Shown: positions 1 through 5,619 of the stretch, piece after piece | Position numbering within the stretch: position 1 is the stretch's first letter | How the letters are laid out: each line of letters opens with the position of its first letter | Assembly (NCBI GenBank): GCA_030673355.1 | Contig: DAOVJF010000203.1 | Location: 1-5,619, forward strand | Direction: 5' to 3' | Source: Planctomycetota bacterium | GTDB taxonomy: Bacteria; JAJVIF01; JAPKYR01 | Length of the DNA stretch: 5,619 nt | The notes under the pieces: generated by a model | The model's database searches: none | Told to the model about the DNA's origin: nothing | What the model saw: the letters and a program-made list of their open reading frames with translations, nothing else | Made by a program: the position numbers and the translations under genes

Positions 1-823
1 CCTCACGTTCTTTCAGGAGATTGAATGTGCGGTGGGCCATGTCGATCAGTCCGAATCCCTCCGTGATTACAATTGTCACTCCAAGGTCTTCATGGCCGGT
101 AATCGCGACACCAAGGTCGTATCCAAGCAGCTCTTTCAGATCACGGTCGGACATCCCGGCTGAGATAATTCCCGCGACACCGATCTCGATAGCCTTCCTG
201 ATGGTCTGGATTCCCACATAAGAACCCCCGATCACAACTTTGCCCTTGTGTTCAGGTTTGATATTTTCCGGTTTCAGCTCCTCGGACGGCCCGTCGACCG
301 CAACGACAATTACACCGTTTGTCTCTCCACCCACCCCGAAAATTCCCTGGATGAACGTCGCGTTCGTCCTGACTTTCACGCCTTCATCCGGAATTACCTC
401 GGTAACCTCTCCCTCGATATATGCCTTTACGGTTACCGGCAGGGGTGGTTTGCGTAGGTAAACCTGTCCGGTAATCGGATTGGCTTTTTCTATGACTCCA
501 TCAAAGGGTGATTTTACTTTCCCGACCATGAATTTCAGGAATGGTAATAAAGGGATTCCCTCAGCGATTATTTCATCTTTCTTTACTGATTCGCCGGGTT
601 CCTTAACCATGAGGTCCGGAACCTCATCCGGCTCGCAGTTAAGCTGTCCCATGATATTGATGATGGTTACGTCTCCTGGAAGCTCTGTTTTCGCGACAAT
701 TGTCTCGGCATTCACATGATCGCCGACCTTAACATCAACATCTCCCTTGAGCGGGAGGATACGCTCTTTTGTAATTTCAGCCTGTTTTGTAACTCGAAGT
801 CCGGGAGTGTACGCGTGTGCCAT
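1..823 (-). CDS. Conserved uncharacterised protein with barrel-sandwich-like repeats, partial (C-terminus outside window)
   Basis: The reading frame opens with ATG at 823 and stays open to the left edge, giving 274 visible residues; the true C-terminus is missing. Two glycine-rich beta segments of biotinyl/lipoyl (barrel-sandwich) type are visible: residues about 22-50 (LPLKGDVDVKVGDHV) and 71-126, including VKSPFDGVIEKANPITGQV at 103-121. A third beta-rich stretch follows at 134-172 with IQGIFGVGGETNGV. Residues 193-258 then alternate strands and glycine loops (VVIGGSYVG, GVAGIISAG, AITGHEDLG), like a small alpha/beta nucleotide-type fold. There is no MKM or DKA motif, so it is probably not biotinylated or lipoylated. 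No signal peptide or membrane helix is seen, so it is probably cytoplasmic. The start is supported by a GGGAG element about 10 bases upstream, inside the end of the preceding glmL-like gene, and only two bases separate that gene's stop from this ATG, suggesting translational coupling. The first half also recalls the N-terminal domain of RnfC-type proteins, but no iron-sulfur cysteines are visible. Function unknown. Confidence 0.85.
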   Translation of the reverse strand, partial: MAHAYTPGLRVTKQAEITKERILPLKGDVDVKVGDHVNAETIVAKTELPGDVTIINIMGQLNCEPDEVPDLMVKEPGESVKKDEIIAEGIPLLPFLKFMVGKVKSPFDGVIEKANPITGQVYLRKPPLPVTVKAYIEGEVTEVIPDEGVKVRTNATFIQGIFGVGGETNGVIVVAVDGPSEELKPENIKPEHKGKVVIGGSYVGIQTIRKAIEIGVAGIISAGMSDRDLKELLGYDLGVAITGHEDLGVTIVITEGFGLIDMAHRTFNLLKERE

Positions 824-825
824 AA

Positions 826-2676
826 TTATTTGTCTCCCTTTCTTTCCGGGTAAGCGTCGAAGGCTTTATACCATCTTTCGAGTTGCTTCACCCTTTCCTG
901 GGCATCCGGGTGGAACTTCAACTGCCGCCCCCTGGCGTCAAGTACAATACCGACCATGCCGCCATAAATTTCCCCCTTCACAGCTTTACCTCGTCCATAG
1001 CCCATATCAAGGCCTCTCGACGGGCTGATGGTCGCGGTACCCTTAAGTGGAATCCCCTGTTCATTAAGACCGTAGGGAATCAATTTGATCTCACCGAACG
1101 GCATCTCGCCCTCATGTGTCTCACCGGTCTCAAGCTCGAGTTTGTAGGTGAATGCCCGATTCCCGAATTTAATTTCACCCCTGGGGGCGAAACAGGTTCC
1201 GAGGTAGACGATACAGTCCTTTTTGAAGACTTCAGTAGCAGCCTTCGCGTGTACTTCGGTTAAAACCCCGAGATGGGGCATCATGAAGATCGAGTCCACC
1301 GCCAGGCGGGTGGTGCCCTCCGGCTGGAACGCGTCTATAAGCATCATCATCGACTGTGCACGCCTCGGTGCGTGGCTCATGACGCCGCCGGAACCAACCA
1401 GGAGGTCGAGTTCCATCATCTTGATGAGTGTTCCGCCGCTGGATTCCTGGTCGAAAGCATCCGCGATATCCCTCTGCTGCTGGATTCCCTTGAGACCCAC
1501 CGCGAGTAATTTATGCTGCTCGAACGCAAGTCTCAAAGCCTCGCGCGCAAGTCCCTGCTCGATTATTAGTTCGTCCAGTAGATGCGGGATCGTTGTAGGA
1601 CGGATCATCTTGTTCTTGATCCGGTTGCGAAGGTTTTCCTCGTCAATATCGAACGACGCCCATCGCATGACGTTGTCCAGACCGGCTTCCGCCATTACAT
1701 TCGATACTGAATAACTCATGCCGAGGTTCGCGGACACCGATCGATTGAAAATCTTCTCCCCGTCCACCGTAAAGTTGCTGAATACGTCGGTGGTAGCCCC
1801 TCCGATATCAACGCCGATTACATTGATCCCCTCCTGTTCGGCAATCGTTCGAATTATCAACCCGACCGCGGCGGGAGTTGGCATGATCGGCGCCGAAGCC
1901 CATTCTATGAGCTTGTTATAACCCGGCGCCTGTGCCATGACATGTTCCTCGAACAAATCCTGGATTTTCTTGCGTGCTTCCCATGGATTTTCTTCCTCGA
2001 GAGTCGGACGGATATTCGAGGTAATAGTCAACGCGAATTTTTCTCCGAGATTTTCCTTAATGATTGGTATCGCTTCCTGGTTGCCGGAAAAAATTATAGG
2101 CAATTTGTAGGAAATCCCGAGGCGAGGCCTTGGGTCGGCAACCACGATCTGGTCGGCTATATCGACAACCTTCGCGATATCCCCACCATCGGTACCACCG
2201 GCAAGGAGGATCATGTCCGGACGAAGCCGTCGAATCAGCTCGATTCTTTCGTGCGGAAGCCGCTTGTCATTGATCGCGAGCACGTCCATAACAATCGCGC
2301 CGGCTCCAAGGGCGGCGCGTTCAGCCGATTCGGCGGTCATCTGCTTGACCACCCCGGCAACCATCATCTGAAGCCCCCCACCGGCGGATGATGTCGAGAT
2401 ATAAATATCGCAGCCGGACCCGTCTCCATTCGACGGATGGATTATTTTTTCACCATCGAGGAACGTCCTTCCGGAAAGGTCCTCGATTTCACTTATAGAG
2501 TTAAGGACGCCCTTGGTGACATCCTCGAACGGGGCCTCGACAGTCGTCGGAGCTTCCCCACGGAAGGTCTGGCGATACTCGTCGCCGATCTTCTCGATCA
2601 AAATTGCTTTTGTCGTTGTTGAACCACAGTCTGTGGCCATGATTACTTTAAGGTTCGGGTCATTCTTTTGAAACAT
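826..2676 (-). CDS. glmL: GlmL/MutL-family ATPase (glutamate mutase L-like), long form
   Basis: This 616-residue protein is a member of the GlmL/MutL family of ASKHA-fold (actin/Hsp70/sugar kinase) ATPases; it is unrelated to the DNA mismatch repair protein MutL. The phosphate-1 loop is DCGSTTTK (16-23) and the phosphate-2 loop is GVDIGGATTDVFS (288-300). Other glycine-rich motifs are STSSAGGGLQMMVAG (94-108), LLAGGTDGGD (157-166) and GSGGVMSHAPRRA (428-440). In clostridia the gene lies between the two subunits of B12-dependent glutamate mutase, and the product is thought to act as an ATP-dependent chaperone or reactivator, although this is not firmly proven. Those forms are about 460 residues; here some 130-150 residues follow, rich in beta strands and ending in a helical tail. 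The ATG at 2676 is preferred over the internal ATG at 2640 because the residues before DCGSTTTK form the expected first beta strand and AAGG lies about 11 bases upstream. No mutase gene is visible nearby, so the client is unknown. Family assignment is firm; the role is inference. Confidence 0.93.
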   Translation of the reverse strand: MFQKNDPNLKVIMATDCGSTTTKAILIEKIGDEYRQTFRGEAPTTVEAPFEDVTKGVLNSISEIEDLSGRTFLDGEKIIHPSNGDGSGCDIYISTSSAGGGLQMMVAGVVKQMTAESAERAALGAGAIVMDVLAINDKRLPHERIELIRRLRPDMILLAGGTDGGDIAKVVDIADQIVVADPRPRLGISYKLPIIFSGNQEAIPIIKENLGEKFALTITSNIRPTLEEENPWEARKKIQDLFEEHVMAQAPGYNKLIEWASAPIMPTPAAVGLIIRTIAEQEGINVIGVDIGGATTDVFSNFTVDGEKIFNRSVSANLGMSYSVSNVMAEAGLDNVMRWASFDIDEENLRNRIKNKMIRPTTIPHLLDELIIEQGLAREALRLAFEQHKLLAVGLKGIQQQRDIADAFDQESSGGTLIKMMELDLLVGSGGVMSHAPRRAQSMMMLIDAFQPEGTTRLAVDSIFMMPHLGVLTEVHAKAATEVFKKDCIVYLGTCFAPRGEIKFGNRAFTYKLELETGETHEGEMPFGEIKLIPYGLNEQGIPLKGTATISPSRGLDMGYGRGKAVKGEIYGGMVGIVLDARGRQLKFHPDAQERVKQLERWYKAFDAYPERKGDK

Positions 2677-2691
2677 TTAGCTACTTGCCTT

Positions 2692-3078
2692 TTATAGGCT
2701 TTCATCAATGTGAGCCTCGAGAAACCCAACCAGAGTTTCGATCGAGGTGCGTTTTTCTAATGTTCGCACAAGACGTTCATGCGTGGCTTTCGGACCCATG
2801 AACCGTTTTAGAAAAGTTTCCACCGGTTTCAGGGTCAGGGCGAATTCGGTCATCTGCAGGAGGTTTGCTCCTACAGTATTCAAGGGCTGGTGAAAAAGGA
2901 GAAAAGGGATAGCGGCAGCCGATAATTTGCGTTTGTGGACTCTCTTCGCAATATCCTTCAGAAGCTCGATTTCATCCTCGAGGAGCTGATCCGATTTCCC
3001 CCCGACAGCGAAAGCGTGACGGAGCTTGTCCTTTAAGCTTCCTTCGGATCGAATCATTTTTTCCTCGTTTGATGCCAT
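2692..3078 (-). CDS. Small helical conserved protein of unknown function
   Basis: The protein has 128 residues from the ATG at 3078. An upstream in-frame TTG at 3084 overlaps the stop codon of the preceding gene, but the only good ribosome site, AAAGG, lies seven bases before the ATG and one base before the TTG, so the ATG is chosen. The sequence is charged and helical at the start (residues 1-50, many K and E). A hydrophobic core follows at about 57-83 (PFLLFHQPLNTVGANLLQ at 58-75), then a charged helical end with LEKRTSIETLVGFLEAH (107-123). The core contains PLN and a GAN turn and could be a buried or membrane-associated amphipathic helix; no clear transmembrane segment or signal peptide is seen. 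There are no cysteines and no recognisable catalytic motif. It lies 2 bases after the membrane protein gene and 15 bases before the glmL-like gene, so it is probably cotranscribed with both. From memory, small proteins with a similar proline-leucine core and LExRxxIE-like end occur beside the membrane protein family in other bacteria, but I could not check this. Function unknown. Confidence 0.85.
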   Translation of the reverse strand: MASNEEKMIRSEGSLKDKLRHAFAVGGKSDQLLEDEIELLKDIAKRVHKRKLSAAAIPFLLFHQPLNTVGANLLQMTEFALTLKPVETFLKRFMGPKATHERLVRTLEKRTSIETLVGFLEAHIDESL

Positions 3079-3080
3079 AT

Positions 3081-3563
3081 TCAAGCCTTTGATTCCGGCT
3101 GTTCTTTAGCGACTTCGATGTCGGCTTTCTGAATTTTTTTTATATGACTACCAAGGAAACCGATTACATCCTTGCGATTTCCTTTATCGAAACGTATGTA
3201 ATTTCCCCTGAATGAATCGAGTGCTGTCAGTTTCCTGAAAGGCGACAGGTGTACTCCATCCTCATGGGGATAAAATGCCTTATATTCTTCCCAACCCTTG
3301 AATGTCCGAACTCCAAGGAAAATAACTTCGAGTCCCTCACCGTTCATAAAGTAACGCGTCGGAAATATGTACGGCGCCATCGCAACAACCAAGAACACGA
3401 AACCGATAATAGCCAATCCGCCATAGCCCGTCCACGACCAGACACCATAACAGGTAGCGATAATAATCACCACAAGCAGCAAAGAACGCCACGCATTCTC
3501 GGTCAGCGGGTGAACCCGCCACCGGATCTCCCCTTCAGTTCCCAGCGGATTCTCCGAAGCCAT
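3081..3563 (-). CDS. Two-helix membrane protein with small cytoplasmic (possibly PH-like) domain
   Basis: The protein has 160 residues from ATG at 3563. A short polar N-terminus with IRWRVHP (13-19) precedes two hydrophobic helices at about 27-45 and 48-67, linked by a tight turn (SWTGYGG). A PTRYF motif (68-72) marks the membrane exit, and a beta-rich domain covers about 72-142 with LEVIFLGVRTFKGWEEY (78-94) and LSPFRKLTALDSFRGNYIRF (106-125). Two helices followed by a small beta domain with an SPF...LDSFRGNYIRF stretch resemble bacterial proteins with a PH-like domain, but this is a shape argument only. The C-terminal tail is charged and acidic to basic (IKKIQKADIEVAKEQPESKA). In-frame GTG (3593) and ATG (3590) lie upstream, but their purine-rich site GAGAAG is too close, whereas GGTGA stands eight bases before 3563; the longer form would have 170 residues. 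It is first in the apparent operon, so it may anchor the downstream soluble proteins at the membrane. That role is inference. Confidence 0.82.
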   Translation of the reverse strand: MASENPLGTEGEIRWRVHPLTENAWRSLLLVVIIIATCYGVWSWTGYGGLAIIGFVFLVVAMAPYIFPTRYFMNGEGLEVIFLGVRTFKGWEEYKAFYPHEDGVHLSPFRKLTALDSFRGNYIRFDKGNRKDVIGFLGSHIKKIQKADIEVAKEQPESKA

Positions 3564-3879
3564 AACGGGTGTCACCAAGGCATACAACATCACTTCTCAT
3601 GGCTAATTGCCATAGAACCCGGCAAACTTATCATAATTGGCTAATCCGGGCAAGTATCGGACAGCTTATAATGCAATGTTTGATTTTAAAGAACGCTTCA
3701 ATGCTCATTCCACACCGTAAACCATGCCTTATACAGACGTTAACTATCCAGATTCCTCATTCTCCAAGAGACGATGGAAACTACTTTATTTTTATCGAGC
3801 CTCTTAAGATGAGCATCCAAAAGGTCTATAATCCCCTGACATCCCGGCTTTTTAACTTCCAAGCTGCCGGCATTTAAAT
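3564..3879. other. Intergenic spacer between divergent units
   Basis: This 316-base stretch separates the four-gene minus-strand unit from the plus-strand transporter remnant and is AT-richer than the flanking genes. Open frames crossing it, including a plus-strand frame of about 100 codons from 3569 to 3877, encode proteins with no recognisable motif and no good ribosome site, so I treat it as non-coding. Its first 30 bases could instead be coding if the membrane protein starts at 3593. It is the natural place for the operon promoter. I see no tRNA, riboswitch or strong rho-independent terminator. A palindrome ATTTAAAT lies at 3872-3879, directly before the remnant's ATG. Confidence 0.6.
3630..3658 (-). 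promoter_or_regulatory. Weak candidate promoter for the GlmL operon
   Basis: On the minus strand TATGAT (3630-3635) resembles a sigma-70 -10 box, one mismatch from consensus. The hexamer 17 bases upstream, GATACT (3653-3658), matches the -35 consensus poorly. The position, about 65 bases before the chosen start of the membrane protein gene, is reasonable for the first gene of the run. An alternative -35, TTGCCC at 3648-3653, fits better as a hexamer but pairs with a poorer -10 (TAAGTT at 3625-3630). If this organism uses different promoter rules, both readings may be wrong. Confidence 0.2.
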
Positions 3880-4169
3880 ATGCGAATCGCCAGGCCCATA
3901 GCCAACGCCCTGAGGCTCTCTATTGTTGAGGGTTCGCTGATCGGGGTTTAAACGCTATGGGTGGGCTTTTTGGTTTTATAGCGGCGGCAACAGCGGGTAA
4001 AATATCGGAGATTATTGGCCCTGAAGCTACTTTCACCTGGGTTGGTATCAGGCTGGACGATTTGCGTGTCATGCTTCTGATAGGAGCGATTCTAAGATTC
4101 TTCGCGGGATTATTGATCCTGACAATCAAGGAACCGCCCAGGCAGAAGGAGCAGGTGACCGGCTCGTAA
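3880..4169 (+). pseudogene. MFS transporter remnant with large internal deletion
   Basis: Two fragments of one Major Facilitator Superfamily transporter lie in the right order on the plus strand. The first runs from ATG at 3880 for 23 codons (RPIANALRLSIVEGSLIGV) and ends at TAA 3949-3951; an ALRLSIVEG-like stretch is typical of the N-terminus of one MFS group just before helix 1. The second is in another frame from about 3954 to TAA at 4167-4169. It encodes GGLFGFIAAATAGKISEIIG, a polar loop, then LRVMLLIGAILRFFAGLLIL and KEPP, which fits the last two of twelve helices and the usual basic tail. A full MFS protein has around 400-450 residues, so most of helices 1-10 is missing. The junction lies at about 3946-3957, next to the palindrome GTTTAAAC. 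No convincing ribosome site precedes the ATG. A 70-residue protein could still be made from ATG 3957, but two helices alone would not transport anything. It converges on the acyltransferase gene, 85 bases away. Confidence 0.65.
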
Positions 4170-4254
4170 GCGTTCATGGTGATCTGGAAACTCCTGACCG
4201 GAAAACCTGTAGGGAAAATCGGGTAGCTGGAATAGGGTTTATTATCGGATTCGA

Positions 4255-5619
4255 TTAAAACTGGAAGTACAAAAACGGGCCGGCCTGGGAGAAATACAGA
4301 ACCGAGAGTGTAGTCAGCAAACCAAGCGCGTAACCCCATAACTTCTTCGGACCGGCTTTTTTAATCCTTACAATCTCAACAGCATTCGGGAAAGCCATTT
4401 CCCAGACAAGTGCGATAAGAAGAATTGCGAGCAGTTGGAAGTCGATATGCACGGCCTGAAACAGCCCCGGGATATCGAACATCTTCCTGAAAATCGCGAA
4501 TGAAATCTCAAAAGTCGGCGGCCGGAAAAACACCCATCCGATTGTCACGACCATGAAAGTCCCGAATCGTGCCCAGATAACATTCCTCGGGATCCATTTG
4601 AAACGTTTCAGGTGATGGTGGAGTTCGAGAAGGATCGCATGGTAGGCGCCCCACACCATGAATGTCCATGCCGCCCCGTGCCAGAGGCCGCCGAGCAGCA
4701 TCGTAACCGCCAGCGCGACAAATCGGTTGTTCCGTCCACCGAGGGGGATGTAAAGATAATCCCTCAGCCATCTCGATAACGTCATGTGCCAGCGCCGCCA
4801 GAAATCGCTGATTGAGACCGCTTTATAGGGGGAGTTGAAATTCTGGGGGAATTTGAAACCAATGAAATGACCCAGCCCGATCGCCATAAGGCTGTAACCG
4901 GAAAAATCGAAATACAACTGCAGCGAGTAGCCGATAATCGCCGCCCAGGCCTCGATCGGTCGCATACTCTGGTACTCGAGGAACAGCGGGTCGATAAACA
5001 CCGCGATTCGGTCGGCGACAAGGACCTTCCTGACAAGCCCCAGACTGAAATAATAAAATCCGAGATTCAGATTTTCGCAAGTAATTTTTTTCGGGAGATT
5101 TAACATCGTCTCCGCGATTTCACGGAACCTGACAATCGGCCCGGCGATCAATTGCGGAAACAGGGCGACATAGGCTGCGAATGCGAAAAAATCCCGGGTA
5201 GGTTCGAGGTCCTTCCTGTACACATCGATCGAATAGCTCATCGACTGGAACGTGAAAAAGCTGATACCGATCGGGAGAACAATAGTCCAGCCCGGAAGGA
5301 TATTCGCCCCGCCAAACCATCCGAAAAGCGTATTCGCCGACGCCGCCAGCAGCATGTAGTACTTGAAAAACCCGAGCATCCCGAGATTGGCAATCAGGGC
5401 GAGTACAAGCCAGAACTTCCGCTTTGACTGAACCTTCTCCGCATCCATCTTCAGACTGGCAGCATAATTTACAACCGTCGCAATCAAGAGGAGCGATGAA
5501 AATCGCCAGTCCCAGTAGCCATAGAATACATAACTCGCAATCGTGAGCCACAGGCGGCGGATGCGGTCATTCTTAATAAGCCAGAACCCGAAGATGGTTA
5601 CCGGCGCGAACAGGAAAAC
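4255..5619 (-). CDS. MBOAT-family O-acyltransferase, AlgI-like (N-terminus outside window)
   Basis: This polytopic membrane enzyme would transfer acyl groups, usually acetyl, from the cytoplasm to an extracellular polysaccharide or other envelope polymer. The frame is open to the right edge: 454 residues are visible, the first being VFLFAPVTIFGFWLI, which matches the first helix of AlgI proteins, so only about 10-20 residues are missing. The TTG at 5487 is internal and should not be used as a start. In the visible numbering, family motifs are ASYVFYGYWDWRF (28-40), LPIGISFFTFQSMSYSIDVY (115-134), PQLIAGPIVRFRE (155-167), FDFSGYSLMAIG (237-248), SDFWRRWHMTLSRWLRDYLY (271-290) and GGLWHGAAW (310-318), whose histidine 314 corresponds to the catalytic histidine of AlgI. 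The end, FLYFQF, is the classic C-terminus of the family. The FSGYSL stretch has leucine where AlgI usually has aspartate, which recalls DltB. The partner SGNH/AlgJ-type transferase is not within the window; if present it would lie beyond the right edge. The substrate is not determinable from this gene alone. Confidence 0.93.
   Translation of the reverse strand, partial: VFLFAPVTIFGFWLIKNDRIRRLWLTIASYVFYGYWDWRFSSLLLIATVVNYAASLKMDAEKVQSKRKFWLVLALIANLGMLGFFKYYMLLAASANTLFGWFGGANILPGWTIVLPIGISFFTFQSMSYSIDVYRKDLEPTRDFFAFAAYVALFPQLIAGPIVRFREIAETMLNLPKKITCENLNLGFYYFSLGLVRKVLVADRIAVFIDPLFLEYQSMRPIEAWAAIIGYSLQLYFDFSGYSLMAIGLGHFIGFKFPQNFNSPYKAVSISDFWRRWHMTLSRWLRDYLYIPLGGRNNRFVALAVTMLLGGLWHGAAWTFMVWGAYHAILLELHHHLKRFKWIPRNVIWARFGTFMVVTIGWVFFRPPTFEISFAIFRKMFDIPGLFQAVHIDFQLLAILLIALVWEMAFPNAVEIVRIKKAGPKKLWGYALGLLTTLSVLYFSQAGPFLYFQF

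Noticed and set aside
1223..1714. Plus-strand open frames within the glmL-like gene
   Set aside because: They are antisense shadows of a gene with clear conserved ATPase motifs; their translations are serine- and arginine-rich and lack recognisable features.
3667..3672. Perfect TATAAT on the plus strand, a possible -10 box for the transporter remnant
   Set aside because: No recognisable -35 element lies at the right distance, it is over 200 bases from the remnant's ATG, and such a hexamer is easily found by chance in AT-rich sequence.
3569..3877. Plus-strand open frame of 102 codons in the spacer
   Set aside because: The translation has no domain-like pattern, no good ribosome site, and begins inside the oppositely oriented 5' region of the membrane protein gene. 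It is more likely chance.
4170..4254. Possible bidirectional terminator between the convergent transporter remnant and acyltransferase gene
   Set aside because: Only a four-base-pair stem (ATCG/CGAT) next to a short T run was found; this is too weak to call a terminator.
3920..4339. Minus-strand open frame of 139 codons
   Set aside because: It overlaps the 3' end of the acyltransferase gene in another frame and is the antisense shadow of the MFS remnant, whose plus-strand translation makes better biological sense.

Overview
The window looks like an ordinary bacterial chromosome segment with balanced base composition and closely packed minus-strand genes. I see no rRNA, tRNA, CRISPR array, insertion sequence or intact phage gene. 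The GlmL-type ATPase with its three uncharacterised companions, and the style of the MFS remnant, remind me of uncultivated lineages such as Zixibacteria, KSB1 and related FCB-type bacteria. That placement rests on memory of similar proteins, not on a search.

Region 1 (about 1-3563, minus strand) is a tight run of four genes read right to left. They are a two-helix membrane protein with a small cytoplasmic domain (3081-3563), a small helical soluble protein (2692-3078), a 616-residue ATPase of the GlmL/MutL (glutamate mutase L) family (826-2676), and a protein with repeated barrel-sandwich-like segments that runs off the left edge (1-823). Gaps are 2, 15 and 2 bases, so the four are probably cotranscribed and translationally coupled. 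Only GlmL belongs to a named family. Its classical relatives sit beside B12-dependent aminomutases, but no mutase or cobalamin-binding gene is visible here. The run therefore looks like a membrane-linked module of unknown function built around a GlmL ATPase.

Region 2 (3564-3879) is a 316-base spacer, AT-richer than the genes beside it. It probably holds the promoter of the four-gene run, but no strong promoter could be recognised.

Region 3 (3880-4169, plus strand) is a decayed transporter gene. An MFS-like N-terminus of 23 codons is joined, with a frame change, to the last two transmembrane segments of an MFS transporter; roughly 300 or more codons between them are missing.

Region 4 (4255-5619, minus strand) is an MBOAT O-acyltransferase of the AlgI type, complete at its C-terminus and missing only its first few residues beyond the right edge. 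It converges on the transporter remnant and is unlikely to belong to the GlmL operon. Its usual SGNH/AlgJ-type partner is not seen in the window.
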